Source: Rhodopseudomonas palustris
GTDB taxonomy: Bacteria > Pseudomonadota > Alphaproteobacteria > Rhizobiales > Xanthobacteraceae
Assembly (NCBI RefSeq): GCF_013415845.1
Contig: NZ_CP058907.1
Coordinates: 4,340,001-4,404,000 of the forward strand
Length of the DNA stretch: 64,000 nucleotides
Direction of reading: 5' to 3'
Shown here: piece by piece, positions 27,969 to 37,039 of the stretch
Layout: every line of letters starts with the position of its first letter
How positions within the stretch are numbered: position 1 is the stretch's first letter
Made by a program: the position numbers and the translations under genes
The notes under the pieces: generated by a model
Seen by the model: only the letters and a program-made list of their open reading frames with translations
What the model was told of the DNA's origin: nothing
Database searches by the model: none

Positions 27969-28625
27969 CTACTTCGCGGGCGCCATCGCGCCGCCCTTCG
28001 GGGCGGGGGCCGGCGGAGCCTTAGCCTTGCCGGCGGTTCCCGGCGCGGCGGCCGGCGGCTTGCCGGCTTGGGCCGCCTGCATCGCGGCCTGCTCAGGCAT
28101 AAACTTGGTGACGATCTCCGGGTCGAGCTGGGAGATCGCGGTGTCGGGCAGCCGGAACCAGTCCTCGTCCTTGCCGAGCGCCGGGGTCATGAGATAGCCG
28201 CGCAGCGTCAGGGTCTGGCCATCGGGGCTAACCGTCAGCATCGCCTTCCACACATCGCCATTGCGCGGATCGAGGATGTTGCCGTTCTCATAGACACGGC
28301 CCTTCCGCTTCATATCCCGGATCAGCGAGATGCCGAGGATCGGCTGGTTCTTTCGATCGTCCTCACACTCTTCGCAGATCGTCAGGTTGGGCTGTCCGGC
28401 CTGCGGAAAGCTCTTGGCGACGATGCCTTCATACATGTTGTTGCCGCGATCGAGCATCAGCACCCAGACCACCGGCTTGCCGCCGGGCTTGCCGGTGTCC
28501 GTGCGTTGCCAAAGGCCGGCCGCGGTCGGTTCCGCGGCGACCGATGGGGCGGCCGCGGATAGCAACAGCGCGAAAGCCGCTACAGCAGCCCGCGCGACTA
28601 ATCGGATCGGTCGATGTGTGATCAT
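27969..28625 (-). CDS. Exported DUF2147 protein
   Basis: 218 residues. A signal peptide (MITHRPIRLVARAAVAAFALLLSAAAPSVAA by composition) precedes a DUF2147-type beta domain: AGLWQRTDTGK, YEGIVAKSF, GNILDPRNGDVWKAML and LTLRGYLMTPALGKDEDWFR. The C-terminal 40 residues are an Ala/Pro/Lys-rich tail (AAAPGTAGKAKAPPAPAPK). Function of the family is unknown; it is periplasmic. Three cysteine-type residues in ICEECEDD are unusual and might bind a metal. ATG at 28623-28625 is preceded by AGGTG. Confidence 0.78.
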   Translation of the reverse strand: MITHRPIRLVARAAVAAFALLLSAAAPSVAAEPTAAGLWQRTDTGKPGGKPVVWVLMLDRGNNMYEGIVAKSFPQAGQPNLTICEECEDDRKNQPILGISLIRDMKRKGRVYENGNILDPRNGDVWKAMLTVSPDGQTLTLRGYLMTPALGKDEDWFRLPDTAISQLDPEIVTKFMPEQAAMQAAQAGKPPAAAPGTAGKAKAPPAPAPKGGAMAPAK

Positions 28626-28714
28626 AGCAACACCTGAAACACCGCGATGAGACGACAATATGGCGGATCGATCCGGCAATCCAGTGAGCAGAGCGCGGCG
28701 GTTCGTGATCGTTT

Positions 28715-29983
28715 CTATGACACAGCGATGTCAGCCGGCGGCGTATCAGGTCGCGGATCGGGAACTCGTACCGTGGCCAAGGCAGTGCCGAGGCAGATCG
28801 CGACCGGCAGCCAGAACAGAATATAGAGATAGCTGAGATCGCTCGGAATGATCTCGTAGTCGACCGCGCTCGCCGCTAGGCAGGCCGCCAGCAGCGCCAG
28901 CGCCGTCACTTCGCCGGACTGGCGAAATGCCCGCCATCCGCTCGCCGCCGCGGCCAGGACTACTGCCGCCAACGCCAGCGCCGCGACGACGCCGCCGCGG
29001 ACCGCCGCGCACATGAAGATGTTGTGGCCGTTCATCACCTCGATGCCGTTCGGCAGGGTGACCCTGGTGTCAAACGCAAGGCCATAGCCGAGCCAGGGCT
29101 TCAACGTCACCATGTGCAGATACACCGGCCACAGTTCGAACCGCAGACTGTCCTTCCGCTGTACCAACTCACCCGCAAGCGGCGTCAGCAGCGCAGCGAC
29201 GGCCGCGATGGCCAGCAAAGCGGCGACCGCCACCGCGATCCGCCAATTGGCTGCAAGCAGCACCGCCACACCGATCCCTCCCAGCGCGGCCATCAGCGAA
29301 CCTCGGCTACCCGACAATAGCACCGCGGCCAGGAGCACCAGCGCAGAAACAAACAGCAACACAAATTGCCAGGACCGCAGGCGGCGCGTTGCCATCATCG
29401 CCACCGCGCCCACGCACGGCATCGCGTACATCAGGCCGACGACGTTGGAATTGTAGTACAGACTGAGCCCCTTGGTGCCCTGCAACCGCACCGTCAGCAT
29501 CTCCGACACCGACCAATGGCTGAAGGTGCCGACATCTCGGATCGCGGCCAGCGCAGCGACGGGTGCAAGCCACAGGAAAAGCAGGCGAAGAAAGTCGCCG
29601 TCGCGGCTGGCGAGATGAGCCACGATCGTGATGAACACCAGCACCGCCGCGACGTAGCGGATGTTCTTCCACAGGAGCGATCCTGAGACGCCGTCACCGA
29701 ACAACGACGTGACGATGATGACGCCCAGGAAGGCCGCCGAGGCGACGAAGACACCGGACTTGATGATCGGCGCCAGGGTGCGCGGCGGAAGAGCGGCGAT
29801 CAGCAGCGTCGGCAACACCAGGAACCACAGGATGGTGCGGGCCAGCCAGATGTTGTGCAACACGTACATCAGGCACATCACCAGCGCGAACAACCGTTCG
29901 GGCGCTTTGACCGCCAACAGCCAGGCACGGCTCCGGTCGAACACCGAATGGGACGGCGACGAATGGGCAACGAAAGACACCAT
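28715..29983 (-). CDS. O-antigen ligase-like membrane protein (WaaL/Wzy family)
   Basis: About 422 residues, roughly ten transmembrane helices with a periplasmic loop at about 290-340 containing LRFELWPVYLHMVTLKPWLG and GHNIFMCAAVRGG; the Arg and the W-x3-GH-N pattern are O-antigen ligase/polymerase (PF04932) features. It should join or polymerise surface glycan on the periplasmic side. ATG at 29981-29983 has AGAGG 4 bases before it and lies 7 bases after the stop of the upstream glycosyltransferase, which decides the start against a 44-residue extension. Two-gene operon with that GT4. Confidence 0.82.
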   Translation of the reverse strand: MVSFVAHSSPSHSVFDRSRAWLLAVKAPERLFALVMCLMYVLHNIWLARTILWFLVLPTLLIAALPPRTLAPIIKSGVFVASAAFLGVIIVTSLFGDGVSGSLLWKNIRYVAAVLVFITIVAHLASRDGDFLRLLFLWLAPVAALAAIRDVGTFSHWSVSEMLTVRLQGTKGLSLYYNSNVVGLMYAMPCVGAVAMMATRRLRSWQFVLLFVSALVLLAAVLLSGSRGSLMAALGGIGVAVLLAANWRIAVAVAALLAIAAVAALLTPLAGELVQRKDSLRFELWPVYLHMVTLKPWLGYGLAFDTRVTLPNGIEVMNGHNIFMCAAVRGGVVAALALAAVVLAAAASGWRAFRQSGEVTALALLAACLAASAVDYEIIPSDLSYLYILFWLPVAICLGTALATVRVPDPRPDTPPADIAVS

Positions 29984-29990
29984 AAAACCT

Positions 29991-31316
29991 CTATCTGGGG
30001 TGTGCAGAGGACCCCGTCGCGGCCAGGCCGCGTAGCACGTCGGCGAGTCGCGTTGCCGATTGGGCCCAGGTGACTGGGCGATAACCGGCGCGGATCGCGG
30101 CTTCGTGGCGGGCAAGTTGCTCAGGCGCCGCGATCAGGTCAAGGACGACAGCACGCCAGGCGGCGAAATCGAGCGGATCGAGGTGGCGCGCGAGTCCTGC
30201 CCCGGCTTCCGGCAGCGACGAGGTATCGGAGGCGAGGCAGTATTTGCCGAAGGCGAGGCTTTCGGATACCGGCAACCCCCACCCCTCATAGAACGACGGA
30301 TACAGCGTGAACAAGCAGTGCTGATACAGCCATGCCAGTTCATCATCGGTCGCGCGCGGGAGGTGCCTGATTGAATTTGCAGTCACCGGATCATTGGCGA
30401 TCTGCCACAATAGATCACTGCTGCCAAACCCCGGTTGGCCGACGATCACTAGCGTCGGCAGATTTGGTGTATTCTGTTCGGTGAGCCGGTGCCACAGGTG
30501 GTACAAGAGATCGAAGTTCTTCCGCGACTGAATAGTCGAGACGCTGATAACAAAGCGTGCGGCCTGCTCCTCGGTCAGCGAGGTAGGTTTCTTCGCGGTG
30601 TGCACGGTCGGAATATCAGCGCCGTGCTCCACCAGTTCAATCCGACCACGCAAGCCGCCCCGCCCATCTGCATATCTTAGAATGTCTCGCTTGGAAGACT
30701 CTGAATTCGATACAATAAGGTCCACTTCGCGGAGCAAGAACCGAGCGTAGGCTTCAAACTTTGCGACGAAATCTCCGCCGGCAAAGAACTGCGGAGCAAA
30801 AGCTGGGATGAAGTCCTGGCACAGCGCCGCCACTTTGGTGCCGCGCTCGCGGCGCATCCGGGCGACGGTGGCAAAGTCGACCCGCGACCAGTTCTCACCA
30901 GCGAGAAACAGCACCTCGCTGAGGCCGTCCCCTCCGAGTTTCGGCAGCGGCTCGGCTTGGCTGGCCTTGCGCAGCAGCGACGCGGTTGCGCCGCGGACCG
31001 CGGTCTTGACGGCGCGTTCGACGGATTTGCCGATCGGCTTCAGGACGGCGGCGATCCCGCTCGCCTGCTTTGACTTGGCTTTGCCGGCGACCGGCTTGCC
31101 GCTCAGGTCGGGCGGTGTGGCGACCGCGACGTAGTCGCGCCGCAGTGGGTCATAGCGACAGAACCGCAGCCCTGGAGCCATCTCCGCCGATAAGGCGCGA
31201 ATGTAACTTTGTTCAACCCGAAGGGTGCCATTCATCTGGCCGGAGCGCGCCCGCGCACTGGTCGAGACGTCCATCCACAGCCAGGGCTGTTCGTGCCGGT
31301 CGGCGGTCTGATCCAA
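29991..31316 (-). CDS. Glycosyltransferase family 4
   Basis: 441 residues. The C-terminal GT-B half contains VISVSTIQSRKNFDLL (the usual nucleotide-sugar contact strand) and LYPSFYEGWGLPVSESLAFGKYCLASDTSSLPE (GT4 donor-binding E-x7-E region). The N-terminal half holds an insert with basic residues at 75-125. It adds a sugar to a surface glycan; donor unknown. The start is TTG at 31314-31316; ATG at 31272-31274 would cut the first beta strand (WLWMDVST), so TTG is preferred. First gene of the unit with the O-antigen ligase; divergent from the GT2 gene. Confidence 0.85.
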   Translation of the reverse strand: MDQTADRHEQPWLWMDVSTSARARSGQMNGTLRVEQSYIRALSAEMAPGLRFCRYDPLRRDYVAVATPPDLSGKPVAGKAKSKQASGIAAVLKPIGKSVERAVKTAVRGATASLLRKASQAEPLPKLGGDGLSEVLFLAGENWSRVDFATVARMRRERGTKVAALCQDFIPAFAPQFFAGGDFVAKFEAYARFLLREVDLIVSNSESSKRDILRYADGRGGLRGRIELVEHGADIPTVHTAKKPTSLTEEQAARFVISVSTIQSRKNFDLLYHLWHRLTEQNTPNLPTLVIVGQPGFGSSDLLWQIANDPVTANSIRHLPRATDDELAWLYQHCLFTLYPSFYEGWGLPVSESLAFGKYCLASDTSSLPEAGAGLARHLDPLDFAAWRAVVLDLIAAPEQLARHEAAIRAGYRPVTWAQSATRLADVLRGLAATGSSAHPR

Positions 31317-31468
31317 AGTACTGTCCGTCTTTGCCGTGGTCGGCCCTTCGGCCGCTGATCGGCGGGTCTAGCGGGTCCGGCTTTGCAGCGTCAATGCCGA
31401 CCGCTTGCATTGCCCGCCTGCCCGCAGTCTAAGTTTCCTCCGCCGCCCGCTTCCAGGGCGGAACAGCG

Positions 31469-32521
31469 ATGAGGGATGGCGTGTCGCCGGAGCAGCCCAA
31501 AGTCTCGGTGATCATGCCGGTACGCGACGGCGAACGCTGGGTCGCCGAGGCGATCCGTAGCGTTCAAAACCAGACATTCAGCGATTTCGAGCTGTTGGTG
31601 ATCGACGATGGCTCTGCCGATGCGACACCGGCAATTTTGGCTGATGCGGCTGCAGCCGACCCGCGCATTGCCGTGCTCACCCAGCACCGCGATGGTCTGG
31701 TGGCTGGCCTCAATCGCGGCCTCGCTGCGGCTCGAGCCCCCTTGATTGCCAGGCTGGACGCCGACGACATCGCCCTGCCCGACCGGCTGGCACGGCAGGT
31801 GGATTACATGACGACGCATCCCGCGGTCGTTCTACTCGGCGGCTGGGCGACCATTATCGACGAGAACGGTCAGCTGAAGGGACGCGACATGCGCCCGAGC
31901 CCGAACGATCTGCGGGCGACGCTGATGAAGAAAAGCCCGTTCATTCATCCGACCGTCATGTTCCGCGCCGAGGCGGCGCGCCGGGTCGGCGGCTACCATG
32001 CCGCCTTCGAGGCCGGCGAGGATTACGACTTCTGGCTCCGACTCGCGGATATCGGCGAGGTAGCAATCCTTCCGGAGCTCCTGATCCGCTACCGCGAGCA
32101 CGGCGCGAGCGTCACCCGCACACGACAGCTGCGTCAGATCTACTCCGCCCGCCTTGCCAAGCTCGCTGCCGCCGCGCGCCAAGCCGGTCAGCCCGATCCC
32201 TCGGCCGCACTCATCACCGCTCCGGATTGGCACGATCCATCCCCCGGCCCGTTCGAGCGCGACAGTTCGCGGCTGTTCCGAATGCTGGAGCTTGGCGATC
32301 CGGCCGCCGCAACCGGCGTCCCCCCCTCGGCGATCGATCTCAACGCCATCGCCTCGCAGCTTGGCTCCCTGACGGCTGGCGAGCGGAAATTCGCGCAGGC
32401 AGCAGTGCTCAACCTGTTGCGCCTACCCCACGAAGTGCCCGGGATCTCGCGGTTGAAACTATACTGGTTGCTGCTCAGGCTCGGTCCCTTAAAGGCGGCC
32501 AAGCTGCTAATCGCGAAGTAG
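31469..32521 (+). CDS. Glycosyltransferase family 2
   Basis: 350 residues. VSVIMPVRDGERWVAEAIRS and LLVIDDGSADAT are the GT-A N-terminus; IARLDADDIALPDRL contains the DxD-type metal motif and GGYHAAFEAGEDYDFWLRL the catalytic Asp region. Cytoplasmic transferase for a surface polysaccharide. The C-terminal 120 residues are an unassigned helical extension. ATG at 31469 follows AGGGCGG. Divergent from GT4/ligase by about 150 bases, likely belonging to the same glycan locus. Confidence 0.9.
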   Translation: MRDGVSPEQPKVSVIMPVRDGERWVAEAIRSVQNQTFSDFELLVIDDGSADATPAILADAAAADPRIAVLTQHRDGLVAGLNRGLAAARAPLIARLDADDIALPDRLARQVDYMTTHPAVVLLGGWATIIDENGQLKGRDMRPSPNDLRATLMKKSPFIHPTVMFRAEAARRVGGYHAAFEAGEDYDFWLRLADIGEVAILPELLIRYREHGASVTRTRQLRQIYSARLAKLAAAARQAGQPDPSAALITAPDWHDPSPGPFERDSSRLFRMLELGDPAAATGVPPSAIDLNAIASQLGSLTAGERKFAQAAVLNLLRLPHEVPGISRLKLYWLLLRLGPLKAAKLLIAK

Positions 32522-32547
32522 GTGGACGCGCCTTCAGTCACATTAGA

Positions 32548-33831
32548 TTATTTCGCTAAATGCTCCGGCTGCACGAAACGCCTAGCGAGCGCGTGGTAGA
32601 TTCCTTCCTCGGCGATCAGCCGCGAGGTCGCGTAGGCGATCAGGGCGGTCGCCATCAGCGGGATTACCATCGCGTGGTTGTCGGTCATTTCGATCACGAT
32701 GACGAAGGCGGTGATCGGAGCCTGCACCACGCCGGAGAAGTAGGCCACCATCCCGAGCAGCATGATCGCCGCAATCGGCGTCGCCGGAAACAATGCCGCG
32801 ACGTTGCTGCCGAGTCCGGCGCCGACCGCGAGCGAAGGTGAGAAGATGCCGCCAGGCAGGCCGCTGACCGAGGACAGCGTGGTCGCGAGGAATTTCAGTA
32901 CGCCGAAATCCTCAGGCAGCGCCGTGCCGCTCTCCAGTGCCGTCTTCACTTGGCTGTAGCCGGTGCCGTAGATCGTATCGCCCGATACGAAGCCGCAGAT
33001 CGCAACAGCTAGGCCGCAGAGCAGCGCCACGATCAGCGGACGGCGATTGAACGCCGCGCTCCCGCCTGCCGCGACAACACATCGGATGAACAAGCCGCCG
33101 GCCGCTCCGCCGACGATTCCGCACGCCGGAATGGCCAGCCAGTCGATGCCGCCGCGCAGCCCCATCGCGCTGGTGCCAAAATACGTGTAGTTGCCGAGCA
33201 GAGCGATCGACGTCAGGCCCGCCGCGACCACAGCCGCAATGATCAGCGTGCTCGACCGCGTTTCGAACGACCGACTCATTTCCTCGATGCCGAAGATGAT
33301 GCCCGCCAGCGGAGTGTTGAATGCGGCAGCGACGCCGGCGGAGGCACCGGCCAGGATCAGGCCGGGCTGCCGGCGCGGCGAGAAACGGCCGAGCGCGAAC
33401 ATGATCGAGGCACCGATCTGCACCGTCGGCCCCTCGCGGCCCACCGAAGCGCCGACCAGAAGGCCGAACAGCGTCAGAAGGAATTTGCCGATCGCGATCC
33501 GCAGCGACACCAGCTTCGCCCGCGCGGTCTGGTCAGTGAGGCGCCGCGCCGCGATCGCCTGCGGGATGCCGCTGCCCTGTGCGTTCTGGAAGAAGCGGTT
33601 GGTCAGATACACCGAAAGCAGAAAGCCGAGTGGCGTCACCACAAATGGTATGTAACGCGAGTGGCCGAGCAAGTCGGCGAACAGTAGTTGCGCCCAATCG
33701 GCGAGCTGCGCCAGCACTGCCGCCGCGGCACCGACTACGACGCCCCCGAGCAGAAAGATCGCCCGCCGCCGCGACCGCGTCGATGCGATGATCAGGATGC
33801 GCTTGTGGCGATGGGACAGAGCGAACTTCAT
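32548..33831 (-). CDS. ClC-type chloride channel/antiporter
   Basis: 427 residues, many hydrophobic helices. The three selectivity motifs are present: GSGIPQ, GREGPTVQ and GGIFSP, with the gating glutamate in GREGP, plus IFGIEEMSRSF where EcClcA has its internal proton glutamate, so an H+/Cl- antiporter is more likely than a channel. No C-terminal CBS domains. Inner membrane; role in acid or osmotic stress is known for the family. ATG at 33829-33831. Stands alone, convergent with the GT2 gene. Confidence 0.92.
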   Translation of the reverse strand: MKFALSHRHKRILIIASTRSRRRAIFLLGGVVVGAAAAVLAQLADWAQLLFADLLGHSRYIPFVVTPLGFLLSVYLTNRFFQNAQGSGIPQAIAARRLTDQTARAKLVSLRIAIGKFLLTLFGLLVGASVGREGPTVQIGASIMFALGRFSPRRQPGLILAGASAGVAAAFNTPLAGIIFGIEEMSRSFETRSSTLIIAAVVAAGLTSIALLGNYTYFGTSAMGLRGGIDWLAIPACGIVGGAAGGLFIRCVVAAGGSAAFNRRPLIVALLCGLAVAICGFVSGDTIYGTGYSQVKTALESGTALPEDFGVLKFLATTLSSVSGLPGGIFSPSLAVGAGLGSNVAALFPATPIAAIMLLGMVAYFSGVVQAPITAFVIVIEMTDNHAMVIPLMATALIAYATSRLIAEEGIYHALARRFVQPEHLAK

Positions 33832-33947
33832 TGCGGTGATCGGCAGCTCGGGCAGACTTGAATGAGAGGTCTTTCTTGACGCGCATCACTCAGGCAAGTC
33901 CAGCGCACACCGGCGTCACTTTGACGTGACCCGCGCCCCCCAAAACA

Positions 33948-33976
33948 GAAGAGCGCGCCGACTGGGCGCGCTCTTC
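33948..33976 (-). terminator. Intrinsic terminator of the ferredoxin-NADP+ reductase gene
   Basis: Perfect 12-bp stem (GAAGAGCGCGCC / GGCGCGCTCTTC), 5-base loop, ending in a TGTTTT run on the minus strand, 22 bases after the stop. Confidence 0.85.
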
Positions 33977-33998
33977 AAGGACCAAATAGCCGGCGTTC

Positions 33999-35138
<1,140 letters not shown>

Positions 35139-35188
35139 CTAGCGCAAGTTTTGCGTTCAATGGTTCTAAAAAGCCCGGAGAATGGCCC

Positions 35189-35644
35189 TTGACCGCACGA
35201 TCTCGTGACCACGCGCTGCCACAGCTCGCTGATTTCCCCTTCCGTCTCGCCGACAACGTCCGCTTCGCCGACCTCGACCCAAATAACCACGTCAACAACG
35301 CGGTTTATGCCAGTTATTTCGAGACCGGCCGGGTCACGCTGATGAAGGATCCGAACGCCGGACTGATCCCGCCGGGACTATCTTGGGTGCTGGTGCGGCT
35401 GGATATTCACTTTCGCAGCGAACTGCATTGGCCGGGCAAGATCGAGCTTGGGCTCGGCCTGGTCAAGCTGGGGCGCACGTCGACGCATTTCGATCAGGTG
35501 GTGTTTTCCGAGGGCGTCTGCGTGGCCTCGGCGCGGGCGGTGACAGTGCTGGTCGACGAGACCAGCCGCAAGCCGACGCCGCTGACCGAACAGATTATCA
35601 CCAATCTCGGACCGTGGTGGCGCCGCAACATCGAGCACGATTGA
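35189..35644 (+). CDS. Acyl-CoA thioesterase (4HBT family)
   Basis: About 151 residues, hot-dog fold. VRFADLDPNNHVNNAVYASYFETGR is the YbgC/FadM-type signature with the catalytic Asp, followed by WVLVRLDIHFRSELHWPGKIE. It hydrolyses acyl-CoA thioesters in the cytoplasm. The start is the TTG at 35189-35191 because GGAGAA lies 9 bases before it; an in-frame extension to 35126 has no ribosome site. Divergent from the ferredoxin-NADP+ reductase gene. Confidence 0.85.
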   Translation: MTARSRDHALPQLADFPFRLADNVRFADLDPNNHVNNAVYASYFETGRVTLMKDPNAGLIPPGLSWVLVRLDIHFRSELHWPGKIELGLGLVKLGRTSTHFDQVVFSEGVCVASARAVTVLVDETSRKPTPLTEQIITNLGPWWRRNIEHD

Positions 35645-35770
35645 CACCAGCGGCGCTGCTGCTGAGCTTTGAACTCAGCCGGGACAAAATAGCAGCTGAG
35701 CGACCCAAAAAAGCGGGTAGCCGCCGTGCTGAGCTCGGCAGGCTTAGTTCTAAGACTCAAACTAATACGA

Positions 35771-35804
35771 GAGACGTCGCGCAGCAGACCGCGCGACGCG
35801 TCTC
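35771..35804 (-). terminator. Hairpin after the ferredoxin gene
   Basis: GTCGCGC pairs with GCGCGAC around 8 bases and the stem extends through GAGAC/GTCTC with a two-base bulge. It lies about 20 bases past the ferredoxin stop on the minus strand and 130 bases past the thioesterase stop, between convergent genes. Confidence 0.5.
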
Positions 35805-35822
35805 CGATCGCAGATAACGGAA

Positions 35823-36143
35823 TTAGGCTTGGCGTTCGGGGGTGGTGACGATCAGCCCGTCGAGTTCGTTCGAGACTTTGATCTGGCACGACAGCCGCGA
35901 GTTCGGGCGCACGTCGTAGCCGAAGTCGAGCATGTCTTCTTCCATCGGCGACGGGCCGCCGACCTTCTCGCGCCAGGCTTCGTCGACATAGACGTGGCAG
36001 GTCGCGCAGGCGCAGGCACCGCCGCACTCTGCTTCAACGCCGGGGATGGCGTTGCGGATCGCCGCTTCCATCACCGTCGCGCCTTCCTCGACTTCGACAG
36101 TGCGGGTTTCACCGGTGTGATCAACGAAGTTAATCTTGGCCAT
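35823..36143 (-). CDS. [2Fe-2S] ferredoxin, adrenodoxin type
   Basis: 106 residues. The cluster ligands are Cys40, Cys46, Cys49 and Cys86 (C-x5-C-x2-C ... C); an extra Cys44 lies between the first two. The sequence around them ([36 protein letters not shown]) is the vertebrate/adrenodoxin type used with P450s and in Fe-S assembly; R. palustris has several, including one close to this that I recall as palustrisredoxin B. ATG at 36141-36143. Likely partner of the nearby ferredoxin-NADP+ reductase. The tail is short and lacks the longer C-terminus of adrenodoxin. Confidence 0.92.
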   Translation of the reverse strand: MAKINFVDHTGETRTVEVEEGATVMEAAIRNAIPGVEAECGGACACATCHVYVDEAWREKVGGPSPMEEDMLDFGYDVRPNSRLSCQIKVSNELDGLIVTTPERQA

Positions 36144-36239
36144 GATTGCTCGTCGGACGCTTTGCTCGTTTTATGAATTATGGGCTGACGCGCCAGTCCT
36201 ATAGCGTCTCGGCCGGCGTTCCGCCAGCCGTTACGCCTT

Positions 36240-36671
36240 TCAAAAGCCTGGACGAGTCGGCTTGAAGCGGTCTTCGATCGCGGCCCGGGCATGATCGACC
36301 GCAGCCTCCAATACGGCGAGCCGTTCCGCCGCATCCTCGCCGCGGCGCAGCGCGTCTTCGAGACCCGCGGCGGCTTCCGCCACGGCGAAAGCGCCGATCG
36401 CGCGGGCGGAGCCTTTCAACGTATGCGCGAGTGCGGCGGCATCGGCAGGCCAGGAGGCGAGCAGCGCCATCAGGCTCGCAGCCTGGGCGGTGAAGAGCAG
36501 CAACACCTCGCGCTCGAGCGCGGCGTCGCCCAGCGTCATCTTATAGAGATGAGCGTCATCGATCGGCTCGAAGTCCGGAACCAGCGGCGGCGATGGCATC
36601 CATTCGATCCGTTCGACCTGTATCGGCACGTTCACCTCGGCACAGAATTGCGGTTTTCCACATCTCGGCAA
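36240..36671 (-). CDS. Stand-alone Hpt (histidine phosphotransfer) protein
   Basis: Up to 143 residues. AALAHTLKGSARAIGAFAVAE contains the phosphorylatable His of an Hpt domain (HxLKGS), followed by the usual Ala-rich helices. It shuttles phosphate between a receiver and a kinase. The start is uncertain: ATG 36669-36671, GTG 36633-36635 or ATG 36597-36599 (MPSPPLVPDF) all precede the domain, and the last is the most conservative. It is divergent from the giant coiled-coil gene and separate from the ferredoxin. It could accept phosphate from a hybrid kinase such as the one at 12.7-17 kb, but no pairing is proven. Confidence 0.8.
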   Translation of the reverse strand: MPRCGKPQFCAEVNVPIQVERIEWMPSPPLVPDFEPIDDAHLYKMTLGDAALEREVLLLFTAQAASLMALLASWPADAAALAHTLKGSARAIGAFAVAEAAAGLEDALRRGEDAAERLAVLEAAVDHARAAIEDRFKPTRPGF

Positions 36672-37039
36672 TCCAGGCCGAGAAGCGAACCATGAGTCTA
36701 GTTAACGCATTCTTGCCGGTGCAGGCGCACCGTTTTGGCACAACATCGCCGAGTTGCCGCGAGGATGTCGCTAAAATGCCACCGTTACCGCTCGGCGTGG
36801 TGGGATTTTTCCGTCCTCCGAAGGGCTTAGCCGGGTATGCCGTTAACGATGATTAAGAAAGTCTTAATTCGAACCATTTCATTCGCGCCATCGAGCCAAT
36901 AGGATGTTTCAGGAAGTGGCGGACAAAAGCGCGGTGGGAATGGGGTTCAACTTCGCCGTGCTGGGGGAGCACCGAGGGGCCTTTCTGCGGTCTCCACTGA
37001 ACCGACGTCCCCGGATGCGTAACAAGGGCGTAAATCAAG
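36672..37039. other. Divergent region Hpt / giant coiled-coil gene
   Basis: 368 bases. It contains an isolated TTAAC half-site at about 36699-36703, the triple TTAA array at 36843-36867 and the ribosome region (AAGGGCG) of the rightward gene. No ORF with family resemblance was found in it. Confidence 0.5.
36843..36867 (+). promoter_or_regulatory. CtrA-type site: three TTAA half-sites (N6 and N7 spacing)
   Basis: TTAA occurs at 36843-36846, 36853-36856 and 36864-36867. The second and third are 7 bases apart, the full CtrA consensus TTAA-N7-TTAA; the first and second are 6 bases apart. In Caulobacter and Rhizobiales this motif marks cell-cycle promoters. It lies about 170 bases before the giant coiled-coil gene and about 170 bases from the Hpt gene, so it could serve either. 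Confidence 0.6.
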
